Below are positions 26,486 to 35,780 of a DNA stretch of 44,982 bases, one piece after another (within the stretch, counting starts at the first letter, position 1; every line of letters starts with the position of its first letter). The notes beneath the pieces are model-generated. The model did no database searches and was not told the origin of the DNA. It saw nothing but the letters and a program-made list of their open reading frames with translations. The DNA is taken from contig JAFGDV010000017.1 in NCBI GenBank assembly GCA_016931955.1, forward strand, positions 1-44,982, read 5' to 3'. Both the position numbers and the translations under genes were made by a program. The stretch comes from Candidatus Altarchaeota archaeon. GTDB lineage: Archaea; Altiarchaeota; Altiarchaeia; IMC4; QMZM01.

Positions 26486-26731
26486 ATGGCGGAAATAGAC
26501 AAGGACAGGGTCGGTATAAGGATGGATGTGTTGTATAAAATTATCAAAGACCTTAACAACGACGTGGAGCTCCAACGGCTGTTCGGTGCACCAGTTGCAA
26601 AATCACTGTTCGCCGTCGCAGAAGAAAACGACTTCCGGATAGAGGAAGGCGGCAACGTCGAATTAAGCGACGAAGAGATCCAACAATTTCTCCAAAGGCT
26701 GAACAAGATTATAAAATCAAACACGGTCTGA
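26486..26731 (+). CDS. Small uncharacterised helical protein
   Basis: MAEIDKDRVGIRMDVLYKIIKDLNNDVELQRLFGAPVAKSLFAVAEENDFRIEEGGNVELSDEEIQQFLQRLNKII; start trimmed from 26393. Confidence 0.5.
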   Translation: MAEIDKDRVGIRMDVLYKIIKDLNNDVELQRLFGAPVAKSLFAVAEENDFRIEEGGNVELSDEEIQQFLQRLNKIIKSNTV

Positions 26732-26739
26732 ATTCTGAA

Positions 26740-27033
26740 ATGCTAGAATGCATCCGATCCAGCAGAGCAGGAACATCAATAGACATACTTGTGATCCCAG
26801 AATCGCGAAAAGAGGGTCTGGAATATGATAAAACAAGAAAACGGCTTAAGATAAGGATTGCTGAACCGGCTGTAAAAGGAAAAGCAAACAAGGCCGCCCT
26901 GAAAAAGTTCAACAACCTCCTTGGGGAATGCGTAATCGTCTCCGGAAGACTCTCAAGAAAAAAGACCATCTTGGTGAAGGGGAAAAGCATCGAAGAAGTC
27001 GCCCAAATACTGGAAAAGGGGGGTTTTTATTGA
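26740..27033 (+). CDS. UPF0235/DUF167 (YggU-like) protein
   Basis: IDILVIPESRKEGLEYDKTRKRLKIRIAEPAVKGKANKAALKKFNNLLGECVIVSGRLSRKKTILVKG. Confidence 0.82.
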   Translation: MLECIRSSRAGTSIDILVIPESRKEGLEYDKTRKRLKIRIAEPAVKGKANKAALKKFNNLLGECVIVSGRLSRKKTILVKGKSIEEVAQILEKGGFY

Positions 27034-27082
27034 TTAAATACAAAATATTATAGCTTACATGAAGATTATATCAAATTCATTA

Positions 27083-27169
27083 AGTCAAGAAAGCTGAGGT
27101 TTACCTCATCATGCTAATCAATCAGTTCATTTCATTAGATTAGGGGTATTTAGGAACTCTTTCTTGACT
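27083..27169 (+). ncRNA. Candidate structured leader/ncRNA upstream of dnaG: 11-bp closing stem enclosing two hairpins
   Basis: AGTCAAGAAAG(27083-27093)/CTTTCTTGACT(27159-27169) perfect; inner TGAGG-TTTA-CCTCA (27095-27108) and CTAATC-N18-GATTAG (27114-27143); strand uncertain. Confidence 0.45.
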
Positions 27170-27214
27170 AAAGGATATAATCTGATTCTTAGGATTTTTT
27201 GTGAGGTGATTTAA

Positions 27215-28357
27215 ATGGCGAAAGCGCCAGCAGACACAATAAAATACAACATCTATGCGGAGATCTCAATAGACGGCGTAGTTGAGAAACCAGACGTCGT
27301 TGGAGCGATCTTCGGCCAATCTGAGGGATTGCTTGGAGAAGACCTAGAACTGAGGGAACTGCAGAAGACGGGCAGGATAGGTAGAATAGAGGTAGATATA
27401 AAGACGAAGGTTGGTAAATCCGTTGGTACGGTAATAGTGCCCTCGAGCCTGGACATGGTTGAGACATCTATAATCGCCGCGGCAGTCGAAACAGTAGACC
27501 GCGTCGGACCATGTAATGCGAAGATAAAGGTCAACGAAATCGAAGACGCCCGTTCATCGAAGAGAAAACACATCATCGATAGAGCGAAGGAACTGCTCAA
27601 GAAGCTGGTTGAGGAGGAGATCCCAGAAAGCGACCAGTTGACTGATGAAGTCAAGAAGTCGGTCCAGTTAAGCGAGATCACCAACTACCAAGGCCTGCCT
27701 TCCGGGCCTGGAATAGATGTGGCTGAAAGCGTGATCCTTGTGGAGGGAAGAGCGGACGTTCTAACATTGCTTAAATGCGGCATAAAGAACGTCGTCGCAG
27801 TCGGAGGCACAAACATACAGAAGCAGATAATAGACTTGAGCAAGGAGAAAACAACCATCGCCTTCTTGGACGGCGACCGTGGCGGGGAAATAATACTGAA
27901 GGAGTTAACCCAGGTTGCTGATGTTGACTTCGTCGCCAGAGCCCCGAGGGGTAAGGAGGTTGAGGAGTTAGGTAAGAAAGAGATAATAATGGCCCTCCGC
28001 AGAAAGGCCCCATTAAGTCAAGTGAGGGGATATGAGTCAAAGAAGGGACAACCGCAGAAGACTGAAGAAAAGGTGGGAGAAGACGATAAAAAACTGCTCG
28101 AGCTCCTGAAGGAGGTTAAAGGCAACCTGACTGCGCGATTATACGATAAAAACCTTGAATTGATAACCGAAATCGAGATTAAGGATCTTGTAGACAGCCT
28201 GAAGGACGTACAACCCTACTGCATCGTCTTCGACGGCATAGTAACCCAACGCCTCGTTGACGCTGCCGCAGATAGTAAGGTGGGGTATATCGTCGGTGTC
28301 AACAAGTCCGCAATCTCGAACACACGGAAGGTGAACATCCTAACAGAGAAGGAATAG
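27215..28357 (+). CDS. dnaG: Archaeal DnaG-type primase (TOPRIM)
   Basis: DTIKYNIYAEISIDGVVEKPDVVGAIFGQSEGLLGEDLELRELQKTGRIGRIEV...VILVEGRADVLTLLKCGIKNVVAVGGT...IAFLDGDRGGEIILKEL; SD GAGGTGAT upstream. Confidence 0.97.
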   Translation: MAKAPADTIKYNIYAEISIDGVVEKPDVVGAIFGQSEGLLGEDLELRELQKTGRIGRIEVDIKTKVGKSVGTVIVPSSLDMVETSIIAAAVETVDRVGPCNAKIKVNEIEDARSSKRKHIIDRAKELLKKLVEEEIPESDQLTDEVKKSVQLSEITNYQGLPSGPGIDVAESVILVEGRADVLTLLKCGIKNVVAVGGTNIQKQIIDLSKEKTTIAFLDGDRGGEIILKELTQVADVDFVARAPRGKEVEELGKKEIIMALRRKAPLSQVRGYESKKGQPQKTEEKVGEDDKKLLELLKEVKGNLTARLYDKNLELITEIEIKDLVDSLKDVQPYCIVFDGIVTQRLVDAAADSKVGYIVGVNKSAISNTRKVNILTEKE

Positions 28358-28416
28358 CTTCGCCTTTTATTTCTTTTTTAAGGCTTTTATATCCAAGAAT
28401 CTACATTATACTTAGC

Positions 28417-29898
28417 ATGACTTCTCCAGGAGGAACGTATCTAGATGACATAGAGACTACAGAGGATGTTGAGATACCCCGAAATCCAATAGAGAGGATC
28501 ATCGGACAAGGCCATGCCATCAACAAGGTAACAAGCGCCGTAAAACAGCGGAGGAATCTTCTTCTCGTCGGCCCACCCGGCATAGGTAAGAGCATGATTG
28601 CCCAAGCCCTCGCATTAAATCTGCCGAAGCCTACTGAGGAGGTAAGGGTCGTGCATAACCCACATAACCCTGAGAGGCCGATTCTTGAGACCATAAAGGG
28701 GGAAGAGATGGAGAAGGAACATAAAAGCCAGTACATTAGCGGCTTCGTCGTCTCCGCCAAAGAGGTTCCGTCATTTGTTGCAGAGCAACTGGGTTTCAGG
28801 TGCAAGACCTGCGGCGAAATCAGCGACGTCAGTGAGACCATATGCCCCAAATGCGGTACAAACAAGTACAGCAAGATTTCATGGGGTAGACGGAACACGC
28901 CATTCGGTGACATAATAACTGAGGTCTTTGAAATAGGGACTAAGAGGCCTGAGAGGGAGGTTAGAACCACAAGGATAGGCAGCGATGGAAAAGAAACGAT
29001 TATCGTCTACCAGCATGCCGGCGACGGAAAGATTCGAGTCATGGACCAGTCTGCCATTGAGAATATAAAACAGAAAGACTGCAAGACGCAGATGAAGATC
29101 ATTGTTCCGCTAGACCGCTTCCCCTTCGTGCAGGCAACTGGTGCCTCTGAGACTGAACTGTTAGGTGACGTGCGGCATGATCCATACGGCAGTCATCCTG
29201 AGATAGGGACTCCTGCGTATCAGCGGGTTGTTCCGGGAGCGGTTCACGAAGCGCATGAGGGTGTTTTGTTTATAGACGAACTGCCTCAGATGGAGTATCT
29301 GCAGACCTACATACTTACGGCAATGCAGGAAAAGAAATTCGCAATAATCGGTAGAAACCCGCATTCTGCGGGGGCGTCTGTGAAGGTGGATAATGTTCCA
29401 TGCGACTTCATCTTCGTGGGGGCCTGTAACATAGGAGACATCGCTAGGATTCTCCCGCCTTTGAGGTCGAGGATACTGGGCAACGGATATGAGATTCTAT
29501 TGGAGACCTTGATGGAGGACAACGAAGAAAACAGAAAGAAGCTTACGCAGTTCATCGCCCAGGAGATAGAAAGCGATGGCAGAATACCCCACGCCAGCGC
29601 AGGGGCTGCTTTGGAGATAATCAACGAATCGAGGAAAAGGGCCTTCGAGCTGGATGGGAAGAGGAACATGCTAACCTTAAGGCTGCGGGACCTTGGGGGG
29701 TTGATACGGCTTGCTGGCGACCTAGCAATCCTTGACGAATCTGATGTGATAGAAGCAGAACACGTCAAGAGGAGCGTTAAAGAATCAACGCCTATAGAGC
29801 ACCAGATACAGGAGAGGTATGGTTCCATGTGGCTGGGCGCTGAAAAGGATCGCAACATCTCCTTTAGACGCGACAGACCGGATGAAGGATACATATGA
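28417..29898 (+). CDS. LonB-like AAA+ ATPase lacking the Lon protease domain, with zinc-ribbon insertion
   Basis: LLLVGPPGIGKSMIAQALA; CKTCGEISDVSETICPKCG; QATGASETELLGDVRHDPYGSHPEIGTPAYQRVVPGAVHEAHEGVLFIDELPQM; ends shortly after the AAA+ lid, no Ser-Lys protease domain. Confidence 0.88.
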   Translation: MTSPGGTYLDDIETTEDVEIPRNPIERIIGQGHAINKVTSAVKQRRNLLLVGPPGIGKSMIAQALALNLPKPTEEVRVVHNPHNPERPILETIKGEEMEKEHKSQYISGFVVSAKEVPSFVAEQLGFRCKTCGEISDVSETICPKCGTNKYSKISWGRRNTPFGDIITEVFEIGTKRPEREVRTTRIGSDGKETIIVYQHAGDGKIRVMDQSAIENIKQKDCKTQMKIIVPLDRFPFVQATGASETELLGDVRHDPYGSHPEIGTPAYQRVVPGAVHEAHEGVLFIDELPQMEYLQTYILTAMQEKKFAIIGRNPHSAGASVKVDNVPCDFIFVGACNIGDIARILPPLRSRILGNGYEILLETLMEDNEENRKKLTQFIAQEIESDGRIPHASAGAALEIINESRKRAFELDGKRNMLTLRLRDLGGLIRLAGDLAILDESDVIEAEHVKRSVKESTPIEHQIQERYGSMWLGAEKDRNISFRRDRPDEGYI

Positions 29899-29947
29899 GG
29901 GGGGGGTCACTTCCTGTATTATTGGATGGGTTCTTGTTCTGGAAGAA

Positions 29948-29962
29948 GTTAGGCACTACATG
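29948..29962 (+). repeat. Intergenic repeat GTTAGGCACTACATG, copy 3
   Basis: Exact 15-mer between convergent genes, inside a GAAGAAGT...ACTTCTTC stem. Confidence 0.85.
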
Positions 29963-29968
29963 ATGTAT

Positions 29969-31180
29969 CTACTTCTTCAAATGCTTTTTAGAAACACCAA
30001 GACAGTACATCAGGCCCTTCAGGTTGTTTTTTGTTATACTGCCGTCGGCGACCTTCTTCAGAACATCCTTCGCGTTAAAGGCTATGCCAAGTCCGGCATT
30101 CCTCAACATGATCTGGTCATTCGCCCCATCACCGACAGCGACAACGTCTTCCCTGGGTATGCCTTCCCTTCTAGCGAGTTCTTGCATGATTTCTGCCTTC
30201 CTTTCTGAGTCTATGATTTCGCCCTTGACTTCGCCGGTTACCCTCCCATCTAGGATAACCAACTCATTACCAAAGGCATAATCAAAGCCAAGCCGCTCCC
30301 TTAAGGCGTCGGTGAAGTAGGTAAATCCCCCACTTATTAATGCGATCCTATAGCCCATGCTCTTCAGTGTTGTTATCAGCTCCTCCGTCCCGGGGGTGAG
30401 CTTCATCTCATCTCTTATCTTCTCTAGAACAGGCTCCGGCAAACCTTCTAGCATCTTAACCCTTCTGCGCAGGGACTCCTTAAAGTCCATTCCCCCCTGC
30501 ATCCCCCTCGCAGTGATTTCCGATACCTGCGGTCCGACACCCGCCGCCTTAGCCAGTTCGTCTATGATCTCGTAATCAACTATGGTTCCATCCATGTCAA
30601 AGACGACCAGCCCCCTCTTAGACCCTGAAACCTCCTCGGGTTGAACTATTATGTCCACTTCTATGGACCTGCTTGTTTCATCCATGATACTTCTCAGCTC
30701 GCTTAGCGAGACATTCTTGGAATCAACGAGCATCTCCATGGCGAGCAAATCGCCACGAGCTATCATCTTGATCCTCTCAATGTTCAGGTTTACGTCAAAC
30801 AAGGCCTTGGAAATCCCTGCAACAATCCCTGGCTTGTCTTTCCCGAATATAGTTATCCTCTGAATGTTTCTTTCATCGTTTGCTTTCTCGCCATCGTATT
30901 CAGATAAGGAGACAATGCTCACTATCATGCCCTGCTTTTTTACGTAGTCACTTAGCATATCCTCTAGCTCATCAGCATTTACGGTCGCTTTACTCAGGTC
31001 CACCAGCATGAACATGGAGAATAAGCCGTGAATGACACTCTGCTCTATGTCTACTATGTTGATTTCGGCTTTCGCTAATTTGCCTGTGATTTCAGAGACA
31101 AGGCCTTCCCTGTCCTTGCCTAACACGGTGACAACAAATAAGTTATCGATCATCTTCAGTGGAATAGAGACTTCCATCAC
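29969..31180 (-). CDS. serB: Phosphoserine phosphatase SerB with two N-terminal ACT domains
   Basis: ACT: FVVTVLGKDREGLVSEITGKLAKAEINIVDIEQ and ITIFGKDKPGIVAGISKALFDVNLNIERI; HAD: LVVFDMDGTIVDYEIIDELAKAAGVGPQVSEITARGMQGGMDFKESLRRRV...VAVGDGANDQIML. Confidence 0.95.
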   Translation of the reverse strand: MMEVSIPLKMIDNLFVVTVLGKDREGLVSEITGKLAKAEINIVDIEQSVIHGLFSMFMLVDLSKATVNADELEDMLSDYVKKQGMIVSIVSLSEYDGEKANDERNIQRITIFGKDKPGIVAGISKALFDVNLNIERIKMIARGDLLAMEMLVDSKNVSLSELRSIMDETSRSIEVDIIVQPEEVSGSKRGLVVFDMDGTIVDYEIIDELAKAAGVGPQVSEITARGMQGGMDFKESLRRRVKMLEGLPEPVLEKIRDEMKLTPGTEELITTLKSMGYRIALISGGFTYFTDALRERLGFDYAFGNELVILDGRVTGEVKGEIIDSERKAEIMQELARREGIPREDVVAVGDGANDQIMLRNAGLGIAFNAKDVLKKVADGSITKNNLKGLMYCLGVSKKHLKK

Positions 31181-31183
31181 ATG

Positions 31184-31468
31184 TTACTCTACAACAATCT
31201 TCCCGAATTTTCCGGCGCCCACCTGAAGCTCTCCTCTGTATTCCTTCGTCCAACCGTTTTCAATCCTTATCTTGACGCCTTGGCTGACTAGATTGATTTC
31301 GTCATTCCATAGAGTGAGCTTAACCTCCCCTGTTTTGTCCTTAACTGTGGCGTTGGCTACCTTTCCACTTCCGCGAAAGCTGCTGAATTCCCTTGGTTCG
31401 CTGACCTCGGAGACCTCTACCTCCAAGACGTCTATGGGCGTGTTCGGCTTCAAATCTTTTATCTGCAT
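31184..31468 (-). CDS. OB-fold nucleic-acid-binding (SSB/RPA-like) protein
   Basis: MQIKDLKPNTPIDVLEVEVSEVSEPREFSSFRGSGKVANATVKDKTGEVKLTLWNDEINLVSQGVKIRIENGWTKEYRGELQVGAGKFGKIVV; start trimmed from 31549. Confidence 0.83.
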   Translation of the reverse strand: MQIKDLKPNTPIDVLEVEVSEVSEPREFSSFRGSGKVANATVKDKTGEVKLTLWNDEINLVSQGVKIRIENGWTKEYRGELQVGAGKFGKIVVE

Positions 31469-31525
31469 CAGATTCACCTCTATCCCAGAGTTAAGTATTA
31501 TGTAATGAAGTATAAAAGTCAAATT

Positions 31526-31540
31526 CATGTAGTGCCTAAC
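31526..31540 (-). repeat. Intergenic repeat GTTAGGCACTACATG, copy 4
   Basis: CATGTAGTGCCTAAC on + strand. Confidence 0.85.
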
Positions 31541-31588
31541 TTTTCCCAACCTTCACCCACCGAATCCCACTCAAGGTGTTCCTTCCGT

Positions 31589-31601
31589 TGTAGTGCCTAA
31601 C
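31589..31601 (-). repeat. Intergenic repeat GTTAGGCACTACA, copy 5
   Basis: TGTAGTGCCTAAC on + strand; tandem with copy 4. Confidence 0.8.
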
Positions 31602-31614
31602 TCCCCACCAAAAA

Positions 31615-32394
31615 CTATGTGCCGATATGCACAACATTAGTCAACTTCTTCAGTAAGGCGATCGCTGATAGCGCAGCGATCCAGCTGGTCTTGGGGTTCT
31701 GCGTAGAAGGCAGATTCTTCGCGATGGTCGTGAATTCCCCGAAGTCCCCTTTGACATGAACTTCGTGAATGTTTTTGTCGACCTTTGGGTCAGCCACGAT
31801 CCTGAGAAGGGTTCCGTCCAAGCCGACGCCTGCGATGCCTAGGGTTGCGGCAACGTTCACGCTCTTCGGGAATTTCCTCACACCATCGAGAGCCGCACCC
31901 TTGAAGATGACAGTCTCCTCTTTAACGTCTACACCCAAGGTCTTCGGATTCTTCCTTGTCGTTATCTCCACAGAATCTATGGTAGCGAGGCTTGCAGCGT
32001 TCAAACCATCGACTCCGACGATGCCGCCGGAGGGGATGTAGATTTTCACATTCCGTTTCATGGCGGCCTTTTTCATATCCCTGAAGAGTCTGTTGTCCGC
32101 AAGCGCCCCGACACTCATAATCATAAGGCTTTTCCCAGACTCCAAGATTCTTAGTGCGTATTCTGTAACGGCTTCCTGTGAGGCCGCTTCCACGACCAAA
32201 TCTACGCCCTCGATGAGGTCATCTATGTTGTCCACTACCTCGAAGTCTAGGTTAACATCCTTGAGGAAGTCTTTCGATCTGTTTTTGTCTTTGTCGAAGA
32301 CCTTAACCAGCTTGCAGTGTATTATGCCTCGGTAAACTGCGTTGGCGATGAATTCCCCGATGTTCCCGCAACCCAATAAAGCAATCTTGATCAT
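31615..32394 (-). CDS. nadX: L-aspartate dehydrogenase
   Basis: MIKIALLGCGNIGEFIANAV...VVEAASQEAVTEYALRILESGKSLMIMSVGALAD...IPSGGIVGVDGLNAAS...RKFPKSVNVAATLGIAGVGLDGTLLRIVADP. Confidence 0.92.
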   Translation of the reverse strand: MIKIALLGCGNIGEFIANAVYRGIIHCKLVKVFDKDKNRSKDFLKDVNLDFEVVDNIDDLIEGVDLVVEAASQEAVTEYALRILESGKSLMIMSVGALADNRLFRDMKKAAMKRNVKIYIPSGGIVGVDGLNAASLATIDSVEITTRKNPKTLGVDVKEETVIFKGAALDGVRKFPKSVNVAATLGIAGVGLDGTLLRIVADPKVDKNIHEVHVKGDFGEFTTIAKNLPSTQNPKTSWIAALSAIALLKKLTNVVHIGT

Positions 32395-33191
32395 CTTCTG
32401 AATCTAAATTTGATTTTCATGAATATATACACAAAGATCAGGGAGATGAGAAGCGGCAATAACTGTATCTTGGATACTGGGCGCAGTTCCGATAGCTTCT
32501 CCATCTTGATTCCTTCAGGATTCCTGAGGTAGTGGTCTATCCCCTTAAGGTGGCCGGCGCCAACCACCGCCACGATGTTGGCCTCAGGAAAACACCCCAT
32601 TAGTTTGAGAAGCGCTTGAGCCATGTACATGTCTCGTTCATCGACCAACGCAGAGTATAGCATTGGAAGTGTCTGCCTCAATTCGTGGAGGATCTTTTCT
32701 ATGTTTTTTTCCTCCAGGATATCCTCAATGTTGGTTCCAAGGAGTGAGCCTAGCATCTCCATCTCCTTACCGCCTCGCGAAAAAAGCCTTAATTTCTCTT
32801 TTAATGGTATGCTGAGGACGTGATTCAGTGTTATGTTGATGTCTCTATCGATTAAGGCGATCTTGCAGCCAATTTTTCTAGCTGAATGGATTGCTGCGAG
32901 CATGTCCGAACCTGCGTGCACCCCGAATTGTCTGCCCAGGTCTCGCTGTATCATGGCGAGAAAGCCCTCCAATAATACAGGAAGTGACCCCCCCCTCACA
33001 GCGTCCTTCAGGAGGGAGACAATACTGGTCTCCTCAGGCAAGTCAAGACGCCACCCGCGCGCTTCAAGAGCAGCGAACCTCTTACCATCAAGTTCTATCG
33101 CCACGATGTCGGGTTTCTCGCCATCAACGGATTTTTCAACGGCTTGAACGCTTTTCTCGAAAATATGACCTGTGCCTATCAGACGTATCAT
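32391..33191 (-). CDS. TraB/PrgY-like protein with C-terminal TM segment
   Basis: MIRLIGTGHIFEKSVQAVEKSVDGEKPDIVAIELDGKRFAAL...VDERDMYMAQALLKLMGCFPEANIVAVVGAGHLKGI; start trimmed from 33347. Confidence 0.85.
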   Translation of the reverse strand: MIRLIGTGHIFEKSVQAVEKSVDGEKPDIVAIELDGKRFAALEARGWRLDLPEETSIVSLLKDAVRGGSLPVLLEGFLAMIQRDLGRQFGVHAGSDMLAAIHSARKIGCKIALIDRDINITLNHVLSIPLKEKLRLFSRGGKEMEMLGSLLGTNIEDILEEKNIEKILHELRQTLPMLYSALVDERDMYMAQALLKLMGCFPEANIVAVVGAGHLKGIDHYLRNPEGIKMEKLSELRPVSKIQLLPLLISLIFVYIFMKIKFRFRR

Positions 33192-33233
33192 ATTTATACC
33201 CATCTTACATAATTTAATAAATAGGGGATTAAA

Positions 33234-33518
33234 ATGAGCAAACGATTGTCGGAGATATATGGGATGGACATCTTCACGGAAAAGGCAGAATATGTCGGCA
33301 AAGTAGGTGATATCATCCTGAACCTGGAACAGGGGGAAATCATGCAATTAAGCCTTTCGCCTCTGAGAACACTCGGCACAGATGTGAGGAGAGTCCTTCA
33401 GGAGGAGACAATCCCATACGAGGAAGTCATCAGGATCGGAGACATAATAATATGCAAGAAAAACCCCCGCAGGGAAGGGAAGACGAAGGAGGGAAAAGCC
33501 CCCAGAACAACAGTCTAA
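33234..33518 (+). CDS. PRC-barrel domain protein
   Basis: MSKRLSEIYGMDIFTEKAEYVGKVGDIILNLEQGEIMQLSLSPL. Confidence 0.82.
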   Translation: MSKRLSEIYGMDIFTEKAEYVGKVGDIILNLEQGEIMQLSLSPLRTLGTDVRRVLQEETIPYEEVIRIGDIIICKKNPRREGKTKEGKAPRTTV

Positions 33519-33584
33519 GGTAAACAGTCAATACACAGTAATTCTATTTAATTATCCTGTAAAATCTAATTCTTATTGTTTAGA

Positions 33585-34364
33585 ATGGGCATATCCAATA
33601 TCGGTGTAATAACACACCCTAGGGTGGGCGACGATTTCGCAAGAAAGGTGTTGGATAGATTAGCCGTTGATGGCATAGTGTTATCCTTAGACCCCATAAC
33701 CGCGGAAAAGATAGGCGAAGAGAAAACGGATGTGAAGGATATGAGGGTAGACCTTGCAGTCATCATCGGTGGAGATGGCACCATCCTGTGGGCGATCAAT
33801 GAACTGCAGAAGGATCCATTGGTTCTCGGCATTAATGTGGGAAATGTTGGATACCTGACGGAGCTGACACCGGAAGACGTTATGGATAAGCTTGATCTAC
33901 TATTAAAGGGAGACTATGAAGTAGAAGAGAGGATGAAGCTGTTGGTTGACGACCGCGTTGAGGCGTTGAACGAGGTCCTGGTAGTATCTGCCGAACCTGC
34001 AACGCTCCTCGAGTTCGGGGTAAGGTTGGACAATCTGGAAATCGCACGCTTTCGTGCTGATGGCGTCATCGTTTCCACACCGACTGGTTCAACAGCGTAT
34101 TCCCTGTCTGCAGGAGGCGCCTTGTTGCATCCAAAGGTGAAAGGATACGTAATAACCCCCGTAAACCCATTCCAGCGTAAACAGCACCCATTGGTCGTGC
34201 CCGAGGATTCGGAGACAACAATAGAGTTGCTCAGAGAGGAGAGGGAAGCATGCCTCATAGTTGACGGCAGGCGTGTGAAAAAAATAGGCGCGCACCAAAA
34301 AATATCCATAAGAAAAGCGCAACATAAGGCGAGATTCGTCAGATTCACGCAAAAAAGAGGATGA
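33585..34364 (+). CDS. nadK: NAD kinase
   Basis: LAVIIGGDGTILWAINEL...GINVGNVGYLTEL...RFRADGVIVSTPTGSTAYSLSAGGALLHPKVKGYVITPVNPF. Confidence 0.95.
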   Translation: MGISNIGVITHPRVGDDFARKVLDRLAVDGIVLSLDPITAEKIGEEKTDVKDMRVDLAVIIGGDGTILWAINELQKDPLVLGINVGNVGYLTELTPEDVMDKLDLLLKGDYEVEERMKLLVDDRVEALNEVLVVSAEPATLLEFGVRLDNLEIARFRADGVIVSTPTGSTAYSLSAGGALLHPKVKGYVITPVNPFQRKQHPLVVPEDSETTIELLREEREACLIVDGRRVKKIGAHQKISIRKAQHKARFVRFTQKRG

Positions 34365-34909
34365 ATAAAAGAAAAAGGCTTCTGGAATTGATACGAGAGA
34401 AGGCATTATCCAAGGAAGCCATGACCCTATCATCAGGGAAAAAGAGCGACTACTACGTGGACTGTAGATTGATTACAATGGAGCCTGAGGGGGCGACCCT
34501 CATATCAGAGATATTCTTCGACATGTTGAAGGACAAGGGCGTGGATTCGCTTGGTGGGCCGACCATCGGTGCAGACCCGATAGCGGGGTCATTCGCAGTG
34601 ATAAGTCTCCAGCACGGGCAACCAATCCCTACATTCATCATCAGGAAGGAGCAGAAGACTCATGGAAAACAGAAAACAGTAGAGGGCCCCCTTAGAGAAG
34701 GATCGAGGGTTGCGATAGTGGATGATGTTGCCACCACAGGAAACTCACTACTTAACGCAATCCGGGCGGTTGAGGAATATGAATGTAAAGTTGAGGCTGT
34801 TTTGGTTGTAGTAGACCGCCTTGAAGGCGCTAAAGAAAAACTTGCCGAAAGAGGGTATGAGTTGATGAGCATCTTCACCAAAGAAGACCTTCTGAAGAAT
34901 GAACCCTGA
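34361..34909 (+). CDS. pyrE: Orotate phosphoribosyltransferase
   Basis: ALSKEAMTLSSGKKSDYYVDCRLITMEPEG...RVAIVDDVATTGNSLLNAIRAVEE (PRPP-binding loop). Confidence 0.93.
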   Translation: MNKRKRLLELIREKALSKEAMTLSSGKKSDYYVDCRLITMEPEGATLISEIFFDMLKDKGVDSLGGPTIGADPIAGSFAVISLQHGQPIPTFIIRKEQKTHGKQKTVEGPLREGSRVAIVDDVATTGNSLLNAIRAVEEYECKVEAVLVVVDRLEGAKEKLAERGYELMSIFTKEDLLKNEP

Positions 34910-35735
34910 GGTACTGGAGGAGAAACTCCTCAAGATGGTTGAAGAAGATGAGGGAAGCGGGGACATTACATCAGCCCTAACGCCGAACAAGACCGTTGAG
35001 GCAGAGATCATAGTAAAAGAGCAATGCGTCCTTTCCGGCATATCTGAATTAAAGACACTATTCAGGCTCTTCAACATAAAGGTCCTTAAGTCCGCCGACG
35101 ATGGTGAATCGATAAAAAAAGGGCAACAGGTCCTCATGCTATCAGGGAAAGCCCACGATATACTCCTTACTGAGAGAACGGCGTTGAACATACTGTCGAG
35201 GATGAGCGGTATAACCTCCCTTACGAGAGAATTCATCAAGCAGGCACGGAAGGGGAATACCAGGGTTAGGGTCGCAGCCACAAGGAAGGTCACCCCCCTC
35301 TTTGGGTACTTCGAGAAAAAGGCGGTGATGGTTGGGGGAGGAGATCCGCATCGTCTGGGATTATATGACATGGTCCTGATAAAAGACAACCACATCAGGC
35401 TGTTCAAGGACGTGAGGGCTGCCGTCAGAAAGGCCAGAGAGTCCTCTTTTGCCCACAAGGTAGAGATCGAGGTCGAAACGGTTGAGGGGGCCGTTACAGC
35501 AGCTGAGGAGAAGGCGGACATAATAATGCTGGACAACATGTCTGTGAAGCAGGTCAGGTCTGCGATCTTGAAGCTGGGGGAAAAGGGTTTGCGTAACAAC
35601 GTATTGATTGAGGTCTCAGGTGGGGTAACCCTGGGAAATATTGCAGAATATGCTGCGTGCAGCCCAGATATTATCTCAGTCGGTAGATTAACGCATTCTG
35701 TGGGGGCTAAAGACTTCTCCCTTAAAATCCTCTAA
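34899..35735 (+). CDS. nadC: Nicotinate-nucleotide pyrophosphorylase (quinolinate phosphoribosyltransferase)
   Basis: EDEGSGDITSALTP...LTERTALNILSRMSGITSLTREF...RVAATRKVTPLFGYFEKKAVMVGGGDPHRLGLYDMVLIKDNHI...IEVEVETVEGAV. Confidence 0.95.
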   Translation: MNPEVLEEKLLKMVEEDEGSGDITSALTPNKTVEAEIIVKEQCVLSGISELKTLFRLFNIKVLKSADDGESIKKGQQVLMLSGKAHDILLTERTALNILSRMSGITSLTREFIKQARKGNTRVRVAATRKVTPLFGYFEKKAVMVGGGDPHRLGLYDMVLIKDNHIRLFKDVRAAVRKARESSFAHKVEIEVETVEGAVTAAEEKADIIMLDNMSVKQVRSAILKLGEKGLRNNVLIEVSGGVTLGNIAEYAACSPDIISVGRLTHSVGAKDFSLKIL

Positions 35736-35780
35736 AATTGTCTTTTAAAGAAATGTTTCTAATTAATAACCCGAGGGCTG

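Noticed and set aside
34748-35599. 283-aa minus-strand ORF antisense to nadC
   Set aside because: Ser/Phe/Leu-rich antisense translation of a clear nadC gene; no domain signature.
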